Shown: positions 16,303 to 24,993, counted from the first letter of the stretch. The stretch: DNA of 64,000 nucleotides from Flexifilum sp963727545 (GCA_963727545.1 CAVSGS010000011.1:310001-374000); one strand, 5' to 3'. Notes: generated by a model not told the origin, from the sequence alone. Numbers and translations: made by a program.

Positions 16303-17475
16303 ATGATGAAGATCAACACATCCAAGCTGATTATTCTCGTTCTGTTGTTCACTTTGACCGCCTATTCGTCTGCCTGCACGCAGACGCCAACGCCGGACTT
16401 CAGCCAAGTGCCGACGCTGGCGGTGCTGCCCAGCCCGGTACCGACGGATACGCCGTCGCCCACCGCCATCCCCACGGACACACCGATCCCGACGGAGACG
16501 TTGACGCCGACGCTAACCGATACGCCGACCGACACGCCTTCGCCGATCCCGACGGAGACGCTGACGCCATCGCCGACGTTTACCATCTCGCCGACCTTCA
16601 CGCCAACCTTCACCGATACGCCCACACTGACCAACACGCCGATCCCATCGGCAACGCCGACCTTCACGATCACGCCCAGCCCGACGCGGACGTTCACCCC
16701 CTTACCGTCGAGCACACCGCTGCCCACGAGCACGCCAACCAGCGCCGGACCGGTGATCGTCTCCTTCGGCGCGGACATGACCAGCGTCCTGCCCAACACG
16801 ACGATCCACTTGGCGTGGGTCGCCACCGCCGACAGCGCCCGCATCGAGCAGGTGGGTCAGCAAGGGACGCTGCTGCAGGTCTTCCCGGTCGCGCCGACCG
16901 GACAATATACGCTCGTCGTCCCCGGTGGCTTCGGTCGCGTGATCTCCTACCGCTTGGTCGCGCTGCGCAACGGCGTCGAGAGCCAGCAGACGATCCCGAT
17001 CACGGTCTCATGCGCCTACACATGGTTCTTCGGCGATCAATACGTGCCGGCGGATGCGGGCTGCCCGGTGAGCGCCACCACTGCCGACGGTCGCTATCAG
17101 TCGTTCGAGCGCGGCGTGATGCTCTACGTCACTGCCAACGGACTGAATCGCATCTACGGCGTGCAGTACGATCAGTCGCTCTACATCGCCGTCTCGAACA
17201 GTTGGGACGGCTCGACGATCAACAGCAGCGCCGCGCCGAGTGGTCGCTTTATCCCGCAGGAAATGTTCAATTGGGCGTACTATAACACACTCGCGCCGAT
17301 CGGCTCGTGGAGCAGCGCGCTCGGCTGGGCGACGGCTGACATCGTCAACGCGCCGCGCACCGTCCAGTTCGAAAACGCCGTCGGCGGCAGCAATCCGTTC
17401 GTGATCGACGCCCCGGACGGCGCGATCTACCGCTTCTCCGGCGGTGACAGCGGTACGTGGTCGCGGCTGCGCTAA
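16303..17475 (+). CDS. Lipoprotein with Pro/Thr-rich linker and a beta-rich C-terminal domain (unknown)
   Basis: Function is unknown. A signal peptide ends at TAYSSACTQTP, a likely lipid-attached Cys. Residues of about 30-148 are low-complexity Pro/Thr/Ser repeats (TDTPSPTAIPTDTPIPTETL type), a wall-spanning linker common in Chloroflexota surface proteins. The C-terminal part (about 150-390) starts with an Ig-like strand pattern (VIVSFGADMTSVLPNTTIHL) and continues into a Trp/Tyr-rich domain with a Cys pair. GAGGG precedes the tandem ATGs at 16303 and 16306. The mirrored antisense frame at 16362-16844 is an artefact of the repeats. Confidence 0.75.
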   Translation: MMKINTSKLIILVLLFTLTAYSSACTQTPTPDFSQVPTLAVLPSPVPTDTPSPTAIPTDTPIPTETLTPTLTDTPTDTPSPIPTETLTPSPTFTISPTFTPTFTDTPTLTNTPIPSATPTFTITPSPTRTFTPLPSSTPLPTSTPTSAGPVIVSFGADMTSVLPNTTIHLAWVATADSARIEQVGQQGTLLQVFPVAPTGQYTLVVPGGFGRVISYRLVALRNGVESQQTIPITVSCAYTWFFGDQYVPADAGCPVSATTADGRYQSFERGVMLYVTANGLNRIYGVQYDQSLYIAVSNSWDGSTINSSAAPSGRFIPQEMFNWAYYNTLAPIGSWSSALGWATADIVNAPRTVQFENAVGGSNPFVIDAPDGAIYRFSGGDSGTWSRLR

Positions 17476-17491
17476 CAACCACGAATTTCAT

Positions 17492-17520
17492 GTAGGGGCG
17501 GGCTTGCAGCCCGCCCCTAC
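17492..17520. repeat. GTAGGGGC-family palindrome (copy 5)
   Basis: Arms GTAGGGGCGGGCT and AGCCCGCCCCTAC enclose TGC. It begins 16 bases after the lipoprotein stop. Confidence 0.88.
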
Positions 17521-17686
17521 GGTATAAATCCCCCTCAGAAATTCCTTAACTATAATTTTTTGCTGCTCCGCATTAGGATTATTTCACCAGCCTATTACAA
17601 ATTCCGGATAGCCCCAGTAATACAATGGCGTTTCGTTCCCCAAAGCAAGTTATGCTCACGTAGAAGTTCGTGTTGGAGTGTAAACT

Positions 17687-18451
17687 ATGCATAAGTCATA
17701 TCTAGGCAAAATGATTCTCGTTCTGTTATTGGTCGGGGTTATGCTGATCACGGCAAGCGCGATCTTGGCTGGCTCTGGTCAATATACCAGTACGAATGTC
17801 GGCGGTCCCGAATGGAACCGTCCGTTCGCGGATGGCACCTGCTGCAGTGGACTGGGACCCGTGCGCTATCAGGCGATGGAGTTTTATGTGGATACGGCTG
17901 GCAGCTACAGCGTCAGCAGCGCCCAAAGCGGATTTGATGGCTACATGTTCGTCTACGCCAGCCCCTTCGATCCGACGAATCAGACCGTTAATTTTCTGGC
18001 GGGCGATGACGATGGCAATGGCGGCATCGGAACCTCGGACATTGACGCGATCACGCTCGACGCCAATACGACCTATGTCGTCGTGACAACCGGATTTTCG
18101 AATGGCAATGAAGGCGGCTTCACCAACACCATCAAGGGACCGGGTGGGGTCTACTTCGGAGCCTTCGGAGCAGCCCCGGGCGCGGGTCCCGGCTGCCTGC
18201 TCGACGTGCCGGCAGGCAGTGTTGTCGGCGATACGCCGTTCCAAACACAGGTCTACTACGAACCCGGCAACGTTTCGCCCGGTGTCTTCCTCAACCCCGG
18301 CACCTACATTGTCATCGGGCAGGACGAGAGCGAGACCTACTACAAGATCATGCTCGCCTGCCAGTTCGTCTGGGTGCGCAAGGAAAACATGCAGCCGAGC
18401 TACCAGCCGCCGCAGAATGGCACGCCGCTGCCGACGAGAATTGTCGACTAA
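17687..18451 (+). CDS. Secreted protein with PPC-like N-domain and shared C-terminal module
   Basis: This 254-residue protein has a signal peptide (KMILVLLLVGVMLITASAILA) and then a beta-sandwich-like region (residues about 60-165: YQAMEFYVDTAGSYSVSSAQ through DANTTYVVVTTGFSN) that resembles the bacterial pre-peptidase C-terminal (PPC) fold. Residues from CLLDVPAGSVVGDTPFQTQ to the end reproduce the C-terminal module of the protein at 5237-5998, including FLNPGTYIVIGQDESETYY, MQPSYQPPQNG and PLPTRIVD. The shared end with different front halves points to a portable anchoring or sorting module. GGAG lies 8 bases before ATG 17687. Confidence 0.7.
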   Translation: MHKSYLGKMILVLLLVGVMLITASAILAGSGQYTSTNVGGPEWNRPFADGTCCSGLGPVRYQAMEFYVDTAGSYSVSSAQSGFDGYMFVYASPFDPTNQTVNFLAGDDDGNGGIGTSDIDAITLDANTTYVVVTTGFSNGNEGGFTNTIKGPGGVYFGAFGAAPGAGPGCLLDVPAGSVVGDTPFQTQVYYEPGNVSPGVFLNPGTYIVIGQDESETYYKIMLACQFVWVRKENMQPSYQPPQNGTPLPTRIVD

Positions 18452-18499
18452 GTTAGCGTGAATGGCGGTTAAGCCTGCTGCTGGCGCGGGCTTTCCCGG

Positions 18500-18527
18500 G
18501 TAGGGGCGCACGGTTGTGCGTCCCTGC
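18500..18527. repeat. GTAGGGGC-family palindrome (copy 6, degenerate)
   Basis: GTAGGGGCGCAC pairs imperfectly with GTGCGTCCCTGC. It begins 49 bases after the stop at 18451. Confidence 0.7.
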
Positions 18528-18560
18528 TTAAGCGATTTGAGCGACGTTTCTGCTGGCGCC

Positions 18561-18686
18561 GCCGGGGGATCAAATCCCCCGGCTACGAAATCAAGCCCGC
18601 TGAAGCGGGCTGCAAGACAAGTTGAAATGGTTCTTAGCCGTCTTCAGACGGCTTGAATGCTTAGCCAGCGGCTTCGAGCCGCTGGC
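18561..18686. repeat. Row of four different hairpins (AGCC...GGCT family)
   Basis: Four stem-loops follow one another: GCCGGGGGAT/ATCCCCCGGC (18561-18583), AGCCCGC-TGAA-GCGGGCT (18594-18611), AGCCGTC-TTCA-GACGGCT (18636-18653) and GCCAGCGGC-TTCGA-GCCGCTGGC (18664-18686). Each has its own stem sequence but the same outline. Together with the two flanking palindromes they fill the 469-base gap between genes. Confidence 0.8.
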
Positions 18687-18738
18687 GATACTCAGCGGGC
18701 GCTCCCTCAATAAGCGAGCGTTTCCATAACTTGGTGTC

Positions 18739-18766
18739 TAGGGGGCGGGTTTGCAACCCGCCCCTA
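18739..18766. repeat. GTAGGGGC-family palindrome (copy 7)
   Basis: TAGGGGGCGGGTT and AACCCGCCCCTA enclose TGC. It lies about 155 bases upstream of the LprG-like gene. A TATAAT-like box follows at 18866-18871, but its -35 is weak. Confidence 0.8.
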
Positions 18767-18920
18767 CGTCGATCCATTTTGCCATGTTCTACGACATCTT
18801 TTCGAAAATTGTCTAATAAGCCGCGCCAAACCCGTTTCCCGCGCAACTGCACGCACTCTACCGCGTATAATCCAATAAGCTATACTTGTGCAGCGTCCGA
18901 CCCACTGAAAGGACTCGCTC

Positions 18921-19817
18921 GTGCTGCGTCTGTTGTCGATACTTCTGGTCGTGCTGTTGGTCGGCTGCTCAGGTTCACCCGGCGCGACCCAAACCCCTAC
19001 CGCCACACCCGACCCGCTCGATCTCGTGAAGGAAGCGGCAGCCAAAATTCGCGCAGCCGATACGTTCCGCATCTCGGTCGACGAAACCGGACCGGAATAC
19101 CAAATTTTCACCGATTACGCGACGGTGCTGTTTCGCAGCGCCAAAGCGCAGTACGTCGCGCCGAACGAGATGCAAGCCGACGTCAGCGTGATCGCCGCCG
19201 GACTGACAATTGAAGTTCAGGTCTTCTCGCGCGGGGCACAGCAGTGGTACCGCGCGATCTGGACGGGCAACCAGTGGTTCAACCAAGCCTTCGCGCCCGA
19301 CTTCAACCCGGAGTCGCTGATCTCCGAGGATACCGGCATCGAAGCCGCCCTCAAGTCGCTGCTCGACCTGAGCTACAGTGGTGAAACTCAGCTTGAAAAC
19401 GGCGCGGACGTCTATCACCTCGCCGCGACCGCCGACGGTCCCGACGTGGCGGCGCTGCTCGGCGGCTTGATCGAGCCGGTCGGCGTGGTCGGCGTGGACG
19501 TCTATATCGACCGGAACACGCTCTATCCCTCGCGCTTCGTGATCACCGAGCACGAAAGCCCCTACGCCGTCACCGCCGAGCCGGGGGCGCCCGGATCGGG
19601 CGGGGAAGCTGATCCGGTGGTGTGGACGATTGACGTCTACGACATCAATGCGCCCGCCGAACTCTCGACGCCGGAAGTCAGCGCCACCACTCAATCGGTC
19701 GCGCCGGTGCTGACGCCGCTGGGGGGCAACCGACCCGCCACCGGATCAGCAACAACGCCGGAAGCCACTCCTGAAGCGACAGCCACCGCTGAAACGACGC
19801 CGGAAGCCGCTCCATGA
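18921..19817 (+). CDS. LppX/LprAFG-family lipoprotein (LprG-like)
   Basis: This 298-residue lipoprotein is likely a lipid carrier outside the membrane. The signal peptide ends in the lipobox LLVGCSGS. The following domain (VKEAAAKIRAADTFRISVDE ... YRAIWTGNQWF ... GVDVYIDRNTLYPSRFVI) has the pattern of the LppX_LprAFG fold, whose mycobacterial members hold di- and triacylated lipids in a hydrophobic cavity. A Thr/Pro/Ala-rich tail ends it. The start is GTG 18921 with AAAGGA seven bases upstream. The stop overlaps the start of a DHA2 transporter by ATGA, the same gene order as lprG-p55 of mycobacteria, which supports a joint lipid or drug export role. Confidence 0.82.
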   Translation: MLRLLSILLVVLLVGCSGSPGATQTPTATPDPLDLVKEAAAKIRAADTFRISVDETGPEYQIFTDYATVLFRSAKAQYVAPNEMQADVSVIAAGLTIEVQVFSRGAQQWYRAIWTGNQWFNQAFAPDFNPESLISEDTGIEAALKSLLDLSYSGETQLENGADVYHLAATADGPDVAALLGGLIEPVGVVGVDVYIDRNTLYPSRFVITEHESPYAVTAEPGAPGSGGEADPVVWTIDVYDINAPAELSTPEVSATTQSVAPVLTPLGGNRPATGSATTPEATPEATATAETTPEAAP

Positions 19818-21478
19818 CCAACCGCAGCAACAACCGGCGACCGTGGCTGATTCTGGCGCTGATCTGTATCCCGGTCTTCATCGGCTCGCTTGACCTGACC
19901 ATCGTCTCGGCGTTCCTGCCGGAGATCATCGTCAAGCTGCAGCTGCCCGTGCAGAGCGTGATCGACGATGCCGCATGGGTCGTGACCGGCTATCTGCTGG
20001 CGTACACGATCAGCATGACGTTTATGGGGCGCGTCAGCGACCTGATCGGTCGGCGGCGCACCTACATTGCCTGCTTGATCATCTTCATGATCGGCTCGTT
20101 CCTCGTCGCCGAGGTCGATCCCAACGGGCGCAGCGGCGTCGCCGGAGCGATCTACAACCTGCTGTTCCGCTTGCAGGGCGTCCGTCCCGACGGCGGCAGC
20201 GTCGCGCTGCTGACGATCATCATCGGGCGGGTGGTGCAAGCCTTGGGCGCGGGCGCGCTCGTCCCGGTGAGCTTGGCGCTGGTCGGCGACTTGTTCCCGG
20301 CAGCCAAGCGCGCGCAGCCGCTCGGCGTGATCGGCGCGATCGACACGCTCGGCTGGGTGCTCGGTCACCTCTACGGCGGGATCATGGTGCGGCTGTTCAG
20401 CGAGTACAGCGCGCAGTTCGTCGCATTCTTTCAGTCGCTCGGCTTGAACTGGGCGGCTCCCGACTGGCGGGCGCTGTTCTGGATCAACCTGCCGGTGACG
20501 CTGATCGCGCTGATAGCGACGTGGTGGGCGCTCCGCGACGTGCCGCAGGAAAGAATCAAAGGGCGCTTCGACTTCTTGGGCACGCTGCTGATCGTCGGCG
20601 CGCTGACGGCGTTGGTGCTCGGCTTGGGCGCGAACATCGAAATCTCGTCTTCGGCGACCCAGTTCAGCGACGTCGGCGGACTGCCGCCCTATGCCGTGCC
20701 GGTGATCGGCGCGGCAGTGGTCATGTTTGCGCTGTTCCTGCTGGTCGAAAGCCGCGTGCGCGATCCGCTGTTCGACTTGAAGATTTTCCGGCGGCGCAGC
20801 CTCTCCGCCGGGCTGCTGACTAATCTATTCGTCGGCTTCTGCTTGATGATCGGCTTGGTCAGCGTGCCGATTCTGGTCAACATTCGCATGGAAGATACCA
20901 GTCAGCTCGCGGAAGCGGCGCTGCAGGTCGGCATTTTGCTCTCGGCGCTGACGGTGCCAATGGCGCTGGCAGCCGTCCCCGGCGGCTGGCTGAGCGACCG
21001 GATCGGCTACCGCTGGACGACCTTGATCGGCTTAGGGCTGGCGCTGATCGGCTTCGCGCTGATCTGGCAGACGTGGACGCTCGACATCGCCGACGGCAGC
21101 ATCGCGCTGGAAATGGCGCTGGTCGGCGTCGGCTTGGGCTTGACCTTCTCGCCGATCAGCACGTCGGTGATCAACGCGGCGGATCAGGACAAGCTGGGCG
21201 TCGCCTCGGCGCTGGTGATCATCATGCGACTGCTCGGTATGACCATCGGCGTCTCGGCGCTGACGGCGTTCGCGTCGCAGCGGCTGGCAACGCTCGCCAC
21301 CGCCGTGTTAGGTGCCAACGTGGTCGATCCCTACGCTGCGATCGACGTTTACGCCAAGCTGACGGTGCAGGTCTTGGGCGAAATCGGCTTGCTCGGCGCG
21401 ATCATCTGCGCCATCGCGCTGATCCCGGCGCTGCTGCTCAAGCGAGAGGCTGCCAGCGAAGCGCTAATTGAGAACTGA
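19814..21478 (+). CDS. MFS transporter, DHA2 (14-helix) type, P55-like
   Basis: This 554-residue proton-driven exporter belongs to the drug:H+ antiporter-2 branch by length and helix number. N-terminal motif D1-like residues are in GSLDLTIVSAFLPEI; motif A is GRVSDLIGRRRTY; a second motif A-like loop is GGWLSDRIGYRWTTL. It is translationally coupled to the LprG-like gene. In mycobacteria the homologous pair moves triacylglycerides and lipoarabinomannan to the outer envelope and affects drug tolerance; whether the substrate is the same here is inference, since this lineage may lack such lipids. Confidence 0.88.
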   Translation: MTNRSNNRRPWLILALICIPVFIGSLDLTIVSAFLPEIIVKLQLPVQSVIDDAAWVVTGYLLAYTISMTFMGRVSDLIGRRRTYIACLIIFMIGSFLVAEVDPNGRSGVAGAIYNLLFRLQGVRPDGGSVALLTIIIGRVVQALGAGALVPVSLALVGDLFPAAKRAQPLGVIGAIDTLGWVLGHLYGGIMVRLFSEYSAQFVAFFQSLGLNWAAPDWRALFWINLPVTLIALIATWWALRDVPQERIKGRFDFLGTLLIVGALTALVLGLGANIEISSSATQFSDVGGLPPYAVPVIGAAVVMFALFLLVESRVRDPLFDLKIFRRRSLSAGLLTNLFVGFCLMIGLVSVPILVNIRMEDTSQLAEAALQVGILLSALTVPMALAAVPGGWLSDRIGYRWTTLIGLGLALIGFALIWQTWTLDIADGSIALEMALVGVGLGLTFSPISTSVINAADQDKLGVASALVIIMRLLGMTIGVSALTAFASQRLATLATAVLGANVVDPYAAIDVYAKLTVQVLGEIGLLGAIICAIALIPALLLKREAASEALIEN

Positions 21479-21486
21479 ACATCGCA

Positions 21487-21622
21487 ACGGATTGAAACCC
21501 GTCGCTAGGAAAAAAACAGCGCTCACTTAAAGGAGCGCCAAAACAGATCGTTGGGAGGTTTTGCCGCCCCTTCAGTGGGCGGCGAATTCGTCAGCCGGGG
21601 GATTAATCTCCCGGAAGTATTG
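21487..21622. repeat. Intergenic hairpin cluster after the MFS gene
   Basis: Short hairpins GCGCTC/GAGCGC, GCCGCCC-CTTCAGT-GGGCGGC and CCGGGGGATTAATCTCCCGG fill this gap between convergent genes. The last resembles the first hairpin of the 18561-18686 row. They may serve as termination or RNA-end structures for both genes. Confidence 0.6.
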
Positions 21623-21631
21623 TAGGTTACC

Positions 21632-22393
21632 TTAGCCGCCGCACACCGCCGTGTAACCAAGCGCGCGCAGCACGTCGTAGACCACCGGCAGCTTATCCCA
21701 CAGGCACATCTGATCGATGAAGACCAAGCCGAGCACGGTCGAGCAGCAGCAGAACAGGGACAGCCCCGCGCAGCCGATCAGCACCCAGCGGGTGGTGTTG
21801 CGCGGTTCTTCCTCGCGCACAGCGTAGGGATCGTACTCCTCGTAGCCGCCGGGAGCGGGCTGTGCCGGAGTCGCCGGGCTGTAAGCCGACTGCGGTTGTC
21901 CGTAAGGCGACGACTGCTGCGCCGCCGGTGATTGCGGCTGTTGCGGTGCTTGATAAGGTGAGGCGGGCGCTTGTTGTTGAGCAGGGTAGTTATTGTACTG
22001 CGGCGGCTGATAGGGTTGCGCGCCGCGCTGCGCGGGACCGGCGATGGTGCCTTGCGCGCCGCCCTCGCCCGCTGCTGAGCTAGCAAGCGCTTCGTAGGAC
22101 AGGGTGACGGTCTCGCCCAAGCCGACCATATCGCCGGGGCGCAGCGGACGCGCGCCGGTCAAGCGCTGCCCGTTGACGAAGGTCCCGTTGGTCGAACCGA
22201 GGTCTTCAATCGTAAACCCGCCCGCACCGCGAGTCATCCGCAGGTGGTGGCGACTCACTTCCGGGTCGTTGATCACAATGTCGTTCGTGATGTCGCGCCC
22301 CAACGTCACTATGTCCTTATTCAGTTCATAGCTCTGATTGGGTTGGGGACCCCGCCGAACGATCAACTGGAAGCTGTCGCTGCCCTGCATCAT
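21632..22393 (-). CDS. FHA-domain membrane protein
   Basis: This 253-residue protein has an N-terminal forkhead-associated domain (residues about 8-95) that reads phosphothreonine: the key segments are TLGRDITNDIVINDPEVSRH and DLGSTNGTFVNG. A Pro/Gln/Tyr-rich low-complexity region (about 110-190) follows, then a membrane helix with a Cys cluster (CAGLSLFCCCSTVLGLVFI) and a short tail. It could be a target or docking partner of the Ser/Thr kinases in this genome, such as the one at 35232-37346. ATG 22393 was chosen because AGGAGG lies 8 bases before it. Confidence 0.86.
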   Translation of the reverse strand: MMQGSDSFQLIVRRGPQPNQSYELNKDIVTLGRDITNDIVINDPEVSRHHLRMTRGAGGFTIEDLGSTNGTFVNGQRLTGARPLRPGDMVGLGETVTLSYEALASSAAGEGGAQGTIAGPAQRGAQPYQPPQYNNYPAQQQAPASPYQAPQQPQSPAAQQSSPYGQPQSAYSPATPAQPAPGGYEEYDPYAVREEEPRNTTRWVLIGCAGLSLFCCCSTVLGLVFIDQMCLWDKLPVVYDVLRALGYTAVCGG

Positions 22394-22693
22394 ACAAAAA
22401 TCCTCCTGCGGTGGCACCTTTGGTGGGGCAAGTTCCCGTGATTACAGAATTACGCTGGAAGTATACGAGCATTGTAAACCCCTGTCAAATGACCTTAACG
22501 CCCCGTAGTTGAGGCGTAGATCACCCGTCATGCCCCCGTTTTAGGCGTCAGAATTCCGGCGAATTCAGCGTCGGTTTCGGCGGTGAAAACGATGAAGTTT
22601 TAGCCGTCTTGCCGGTTTCGTCGTAAAATCGGATTGTCGCCCCCCCGCGACACCCTTCGGTCGATTGAAATTGTGCTCCAGTGGGGAAATTCT

Positions 22694-24067
22694 ATGGTCG
22701 CCTCGGATTTGCGGCAGATGCCGATCTTTGAACAATTCTCGGATGAGCAGCTTTCGTATCTTGAGCTGCAAGGGACGCAGCTCGCGCTCGATGCCGGGGC
22801 AACCTTGTTCGAGGAAGGCGACCCGGCACAAGGCTTGTACGTGATCGTCACCGGCGAAATCGAGATCAGCAAGCAGGTCGGCGGTCAGACGATGGTGATC
22901 GCCAACGTGCCGGGCGGCTCGTTCGTCGGCGAAATCTCGCTGCTCACCGGGCTGCCTCACAGCGCCACCGCACGCACGACCATGCCCAGCCGCTTCGTAA
23001 AATATGAAGTGTCCCTGTTCGAAGGCATTCAAGCCAACCCGGTCACGCAGTTGTTGGTCATGACGATGGTTCGGCGGCTGCGCGACACGGAATCGCAGGT
23101 GCAGCAGCACGAAAAACTCTCGGCGCTGGGTAAGATGGCGGCGGGCTTAGCCCACGAATTGAACAATCCGGCAGCCGCCAACCTGAGCGCCGCAACCGAC
23201 CTGCTGCCCACGCTGGCGTCGCTCCAACAGCAGACGCTCAGCCTCTACGCCGCCCAGCTCAACAGCGAGCAGTTAGCGGTATTGGCGACGCTGCAAAGCG
23301 AGTGGATCGACCGCGCCGCTCACGCGATCGAACTCAGCCCGCTGGCGCAAAGCGACCGCGAAGAGGAACTGATGCTCTGGCTCGACAACGCCGAGCTTGA
23401 GGAAAGCTGGCGGATCGCGCCGGAGCTGGCATCGGCGGGCATCACTGCCGCCGAACTCGACCGCCTGCGCGACCAGATCGGCGACGACGTGTGCGCGCCC
23501 GCGCTCGACTGGCTCGCCAGCGCCCTGACGATCGCCAACCTCGCCCACACGCTCCAGCGCAGCGCGACGCGCATCTCTGACTTGATTCAGGCGGTCAAAG
23601 CCTACACTTATATGGATCAAGCCCCGGTGCAAGAGGTGGACATCCACGACGGCTTGGAAAGCACGCTGATCGTAACGCAGCACAAGCTCAAGGGAATCAC
23701 GATCAACCGGCTCTACAATCGCAAGCTGCCACGCATCACGGCTTATGGCACCGAACTGAATCAGGTCTGGACGATCCTGCTCGACAATGCCGCCGATGCG
23801 CTCGCGGGCAGCGGCGTGATCTGCGTCCGCACCGACCGGGAGAACGATTATCTGGTCGTCGAAATCGCCGACGATGGTCCCGGCATCCCCACCGATCTAC
23901 AACGGCGCTTGTTCGAACCCTTCTTCACCACCAAACCAGTCGGGCAGGGATCAGGTCTCGGCTTGAGCATCGCCCGGCGGATCGTGGTCGAGCGGCATCA
24001 CGGCATGATCCACGCGCAGTCGAAACCCGGCGACACCCGCTTTCAGGTTTATCTACCGCTGCATTGA
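22694..24067 (+). CDS. Histidine kinase with N-terminal cyclic-nucleotide-binding domain
   Basis: This 457-residue soluble sensor kinase starts with a cNMP/CRP-like effector domain (LFEEGDPAQGLYVIVTGEIE and PGGSFVGEISLLTG, the phosphate-binding cassette region), with no DNA-binding helix. A kinase core follows: H-box GLAHELNNPAAANLSA, a long helical insertion, N-box LNQVWTILLDNAADAL, and G boxes DDGPGIP and GQGSGLGLSIA. It may respond to cAMP, cGMP or a CRP-type ligand. No response regulator is adjacent. ATG 22694 follows GGGGAAA; an upstream in-frame TTG is less likely. Confidence 0.87.
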   Translation: MVASDLRQMPIFEQFSDEQLSYLELQGTQLALDAGATLFEEGDPAQGLYVIVTGEIEISKQVGGQTMVIANVPGGSFVGEISLLTGLPHSATARTTMPSRFVKYEVSLFEGIQANPVTQLLVMTMVRRLRDTESQVQQHEKLSALGKMAAGLAHELNNPAAANLSAATDLLPTLASLQQQTLSLYAAQLNSEQLAVLATLQSEWIDRAAHAIELSPLAQSDREEELMLWLDNAELEESWRIAPELASAGITAAELDRLRDQIGDDVCAPALDWLASALTIANLAHTLQRSATRISDLIQAVKAYTYMDQAPVQEVDIHDGLESTLIVTQHKLKGITINRLYNRKLPRITAYGTELNQVWTILLDNAADALAGSGVICVRTDRENDYLVVEIADDGPGIPTDLQRRLFEPFFTTKPVGQGSGLGLSIARRIVVERHHGMIHAQSKPGDTRFQVYLPLH

Positions 24068-24117
24068 TGGGCGCAGACGAGCCGTTCGTCAGCCCCCCAA
24101 ATTAACCCGGTGAATTT

Positions 24118-24143
24118 TGTAGATTTCGCCCTCGTAATCTACA
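24118..24143 (+). terminator. Stem-loop after the cNMP-kinase gene
   Basis: TGTAGATT pairs with AATCTACA around a 10-base loop, 50 bases past the kinase stop. No U-run follows, so its role as a terminator is uncertain. Confidence 0.4.
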
Positions 24144-24163
24144 GCTTGGGTAGTGCGACCTGC

Positions 24164-24192
24164 TTGACAAAGCCCCGCGATTAGCATATTCT
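24164..24192 (+). promoter_or_regulatory. Sigma-70-type promoter for the 146-residue gene
   Basis: A consensus TTGACA (24164-24169) is separated by 17 bases from TATTCT (24187-24192). It points at the gene starting at 24277, leaving a leader of about 80 bases that is AT-rich. Confidence 0.7.
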
Positions 24193-24276
24193 GCGAGTGG
24201 ATATAAACAAAATTTAAATTAGATTTGGTTTCTTCGTGCTGCAAGTTAAAAGTCGACCTGAGTAAAGAGAAACCTC

Positions 24277-24717
24277 ATGATGAGTGTAATGGACGTTCCA
24301 GAGCGCATCTGGATCGAAATGCAAGACAGCGTCGAGTCCGATGCGTGCGACGTGATCGTCAAAATGGAAAATGGCGAGTATTACACGGCGATCTTCGTCA
24401 CGCTGCCCTATCTCTCCCGGCAGATGGATTTGAGCTACGAAGTCAGCACGCAGCTGCCTTACACGCCGCCCGTGCGCTATACGGCTCTGGAAACGCCCCA
24501 CATCATCGTCGCCGATTTAAGCCGCGAGACGATCGAAGACACGATCGACAATCTGTTGGCGCTCGACATGTTCGAGAGCCTGTTCACGCAAGTGACGGAT
24601 AACGAAGGCAACGAGTACGAACTCCCCGCCAAGCCGAAGGGCAAGCGCGCGACCGCCGAGGTTGCCGCCGTCGTCTTGACTGAGGTCCTCGTGGTTGAGG
24701 GCGATACTGTCGCCTGA
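24277..24717 (+). CDS. Uncharacterised 146-residue cytosolic protein
   Basis: No family was recognised. The protein is acidic, with a compact alpha/beta look: MDVPERIWIEMQDSVESDA, then VKMENGEYYTAIFVTLPYL, and a helix ETIEDTIDNLLALDMFESL; the tail becomes Lys/Ala/Val-rich. There is no signal peptide or membrane helix. It is monocistronic and preceded by one of the best promoters in the window, so it may be well expressed. Start ATG 24277 or 24280. Confidence 0.65.
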   Translation: MMSVMDVPERIWIEMQDSVESDACDVIVKMENGEYYTAIFVTLPYLSRQMDLSYEVSTQLPYTPPVRYTALETPHIIVADLSRETIEDTIDNLLALDMFESLFTQVTDNEGNEYELPAKPKGKRATAEVAAVVLTEVLVVEGDTVA

Positions 24718-24845
24718 CGGCGACGATTAAACTTCCCCCCACTCAACAACTGATCGCCGCTCGGTGACCTACGCCACCGAACGGCACGCCCGCATCGGCG
24801 GGTTCGGTGCGTCCCCTTTCTTGGTGATGTGTAGGGCTGATTTGA

Positions 24846-24993
24846 CGCCCCTCACCCCCTGACCCCCTCTCCCACGCAGTCGCTTCGCTTAGGGGGAGAG
24901 GGGGAAAGTCGCGGGTTTTTGTCCCTCTCTCCGTTTACGTGGGAGAGGGACGGCTTGCGGTAAGCGCAGCGGCGCAAGCAGGGTGAGGGGCAA
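24846..24993. repeat. CCTCACCCCCTGACCCCCTCTCC-type dispersed repeat
   Basis: A pyrimidine-rich arm (CCCCTCACCCCCTGACCCCC) and a purine-rich arm ending in GGGTGAGGGGC bracket inner pairs CTCTCC/GGAGAG, giving a long imperfect stem. It occupies most of the gap before thrS; the rest of the gap holds a TATAAT-like box at 25059-25064 with a poor -35. Confidence 0.75.

Noticed and set aside
16362..16844. Long antisense frame rich in Val-Gly-Ser
   Set aside because: It mirrors the Pro/Thr codon repeats of the lipoprotein; it has no homology signature and no ribosome site.
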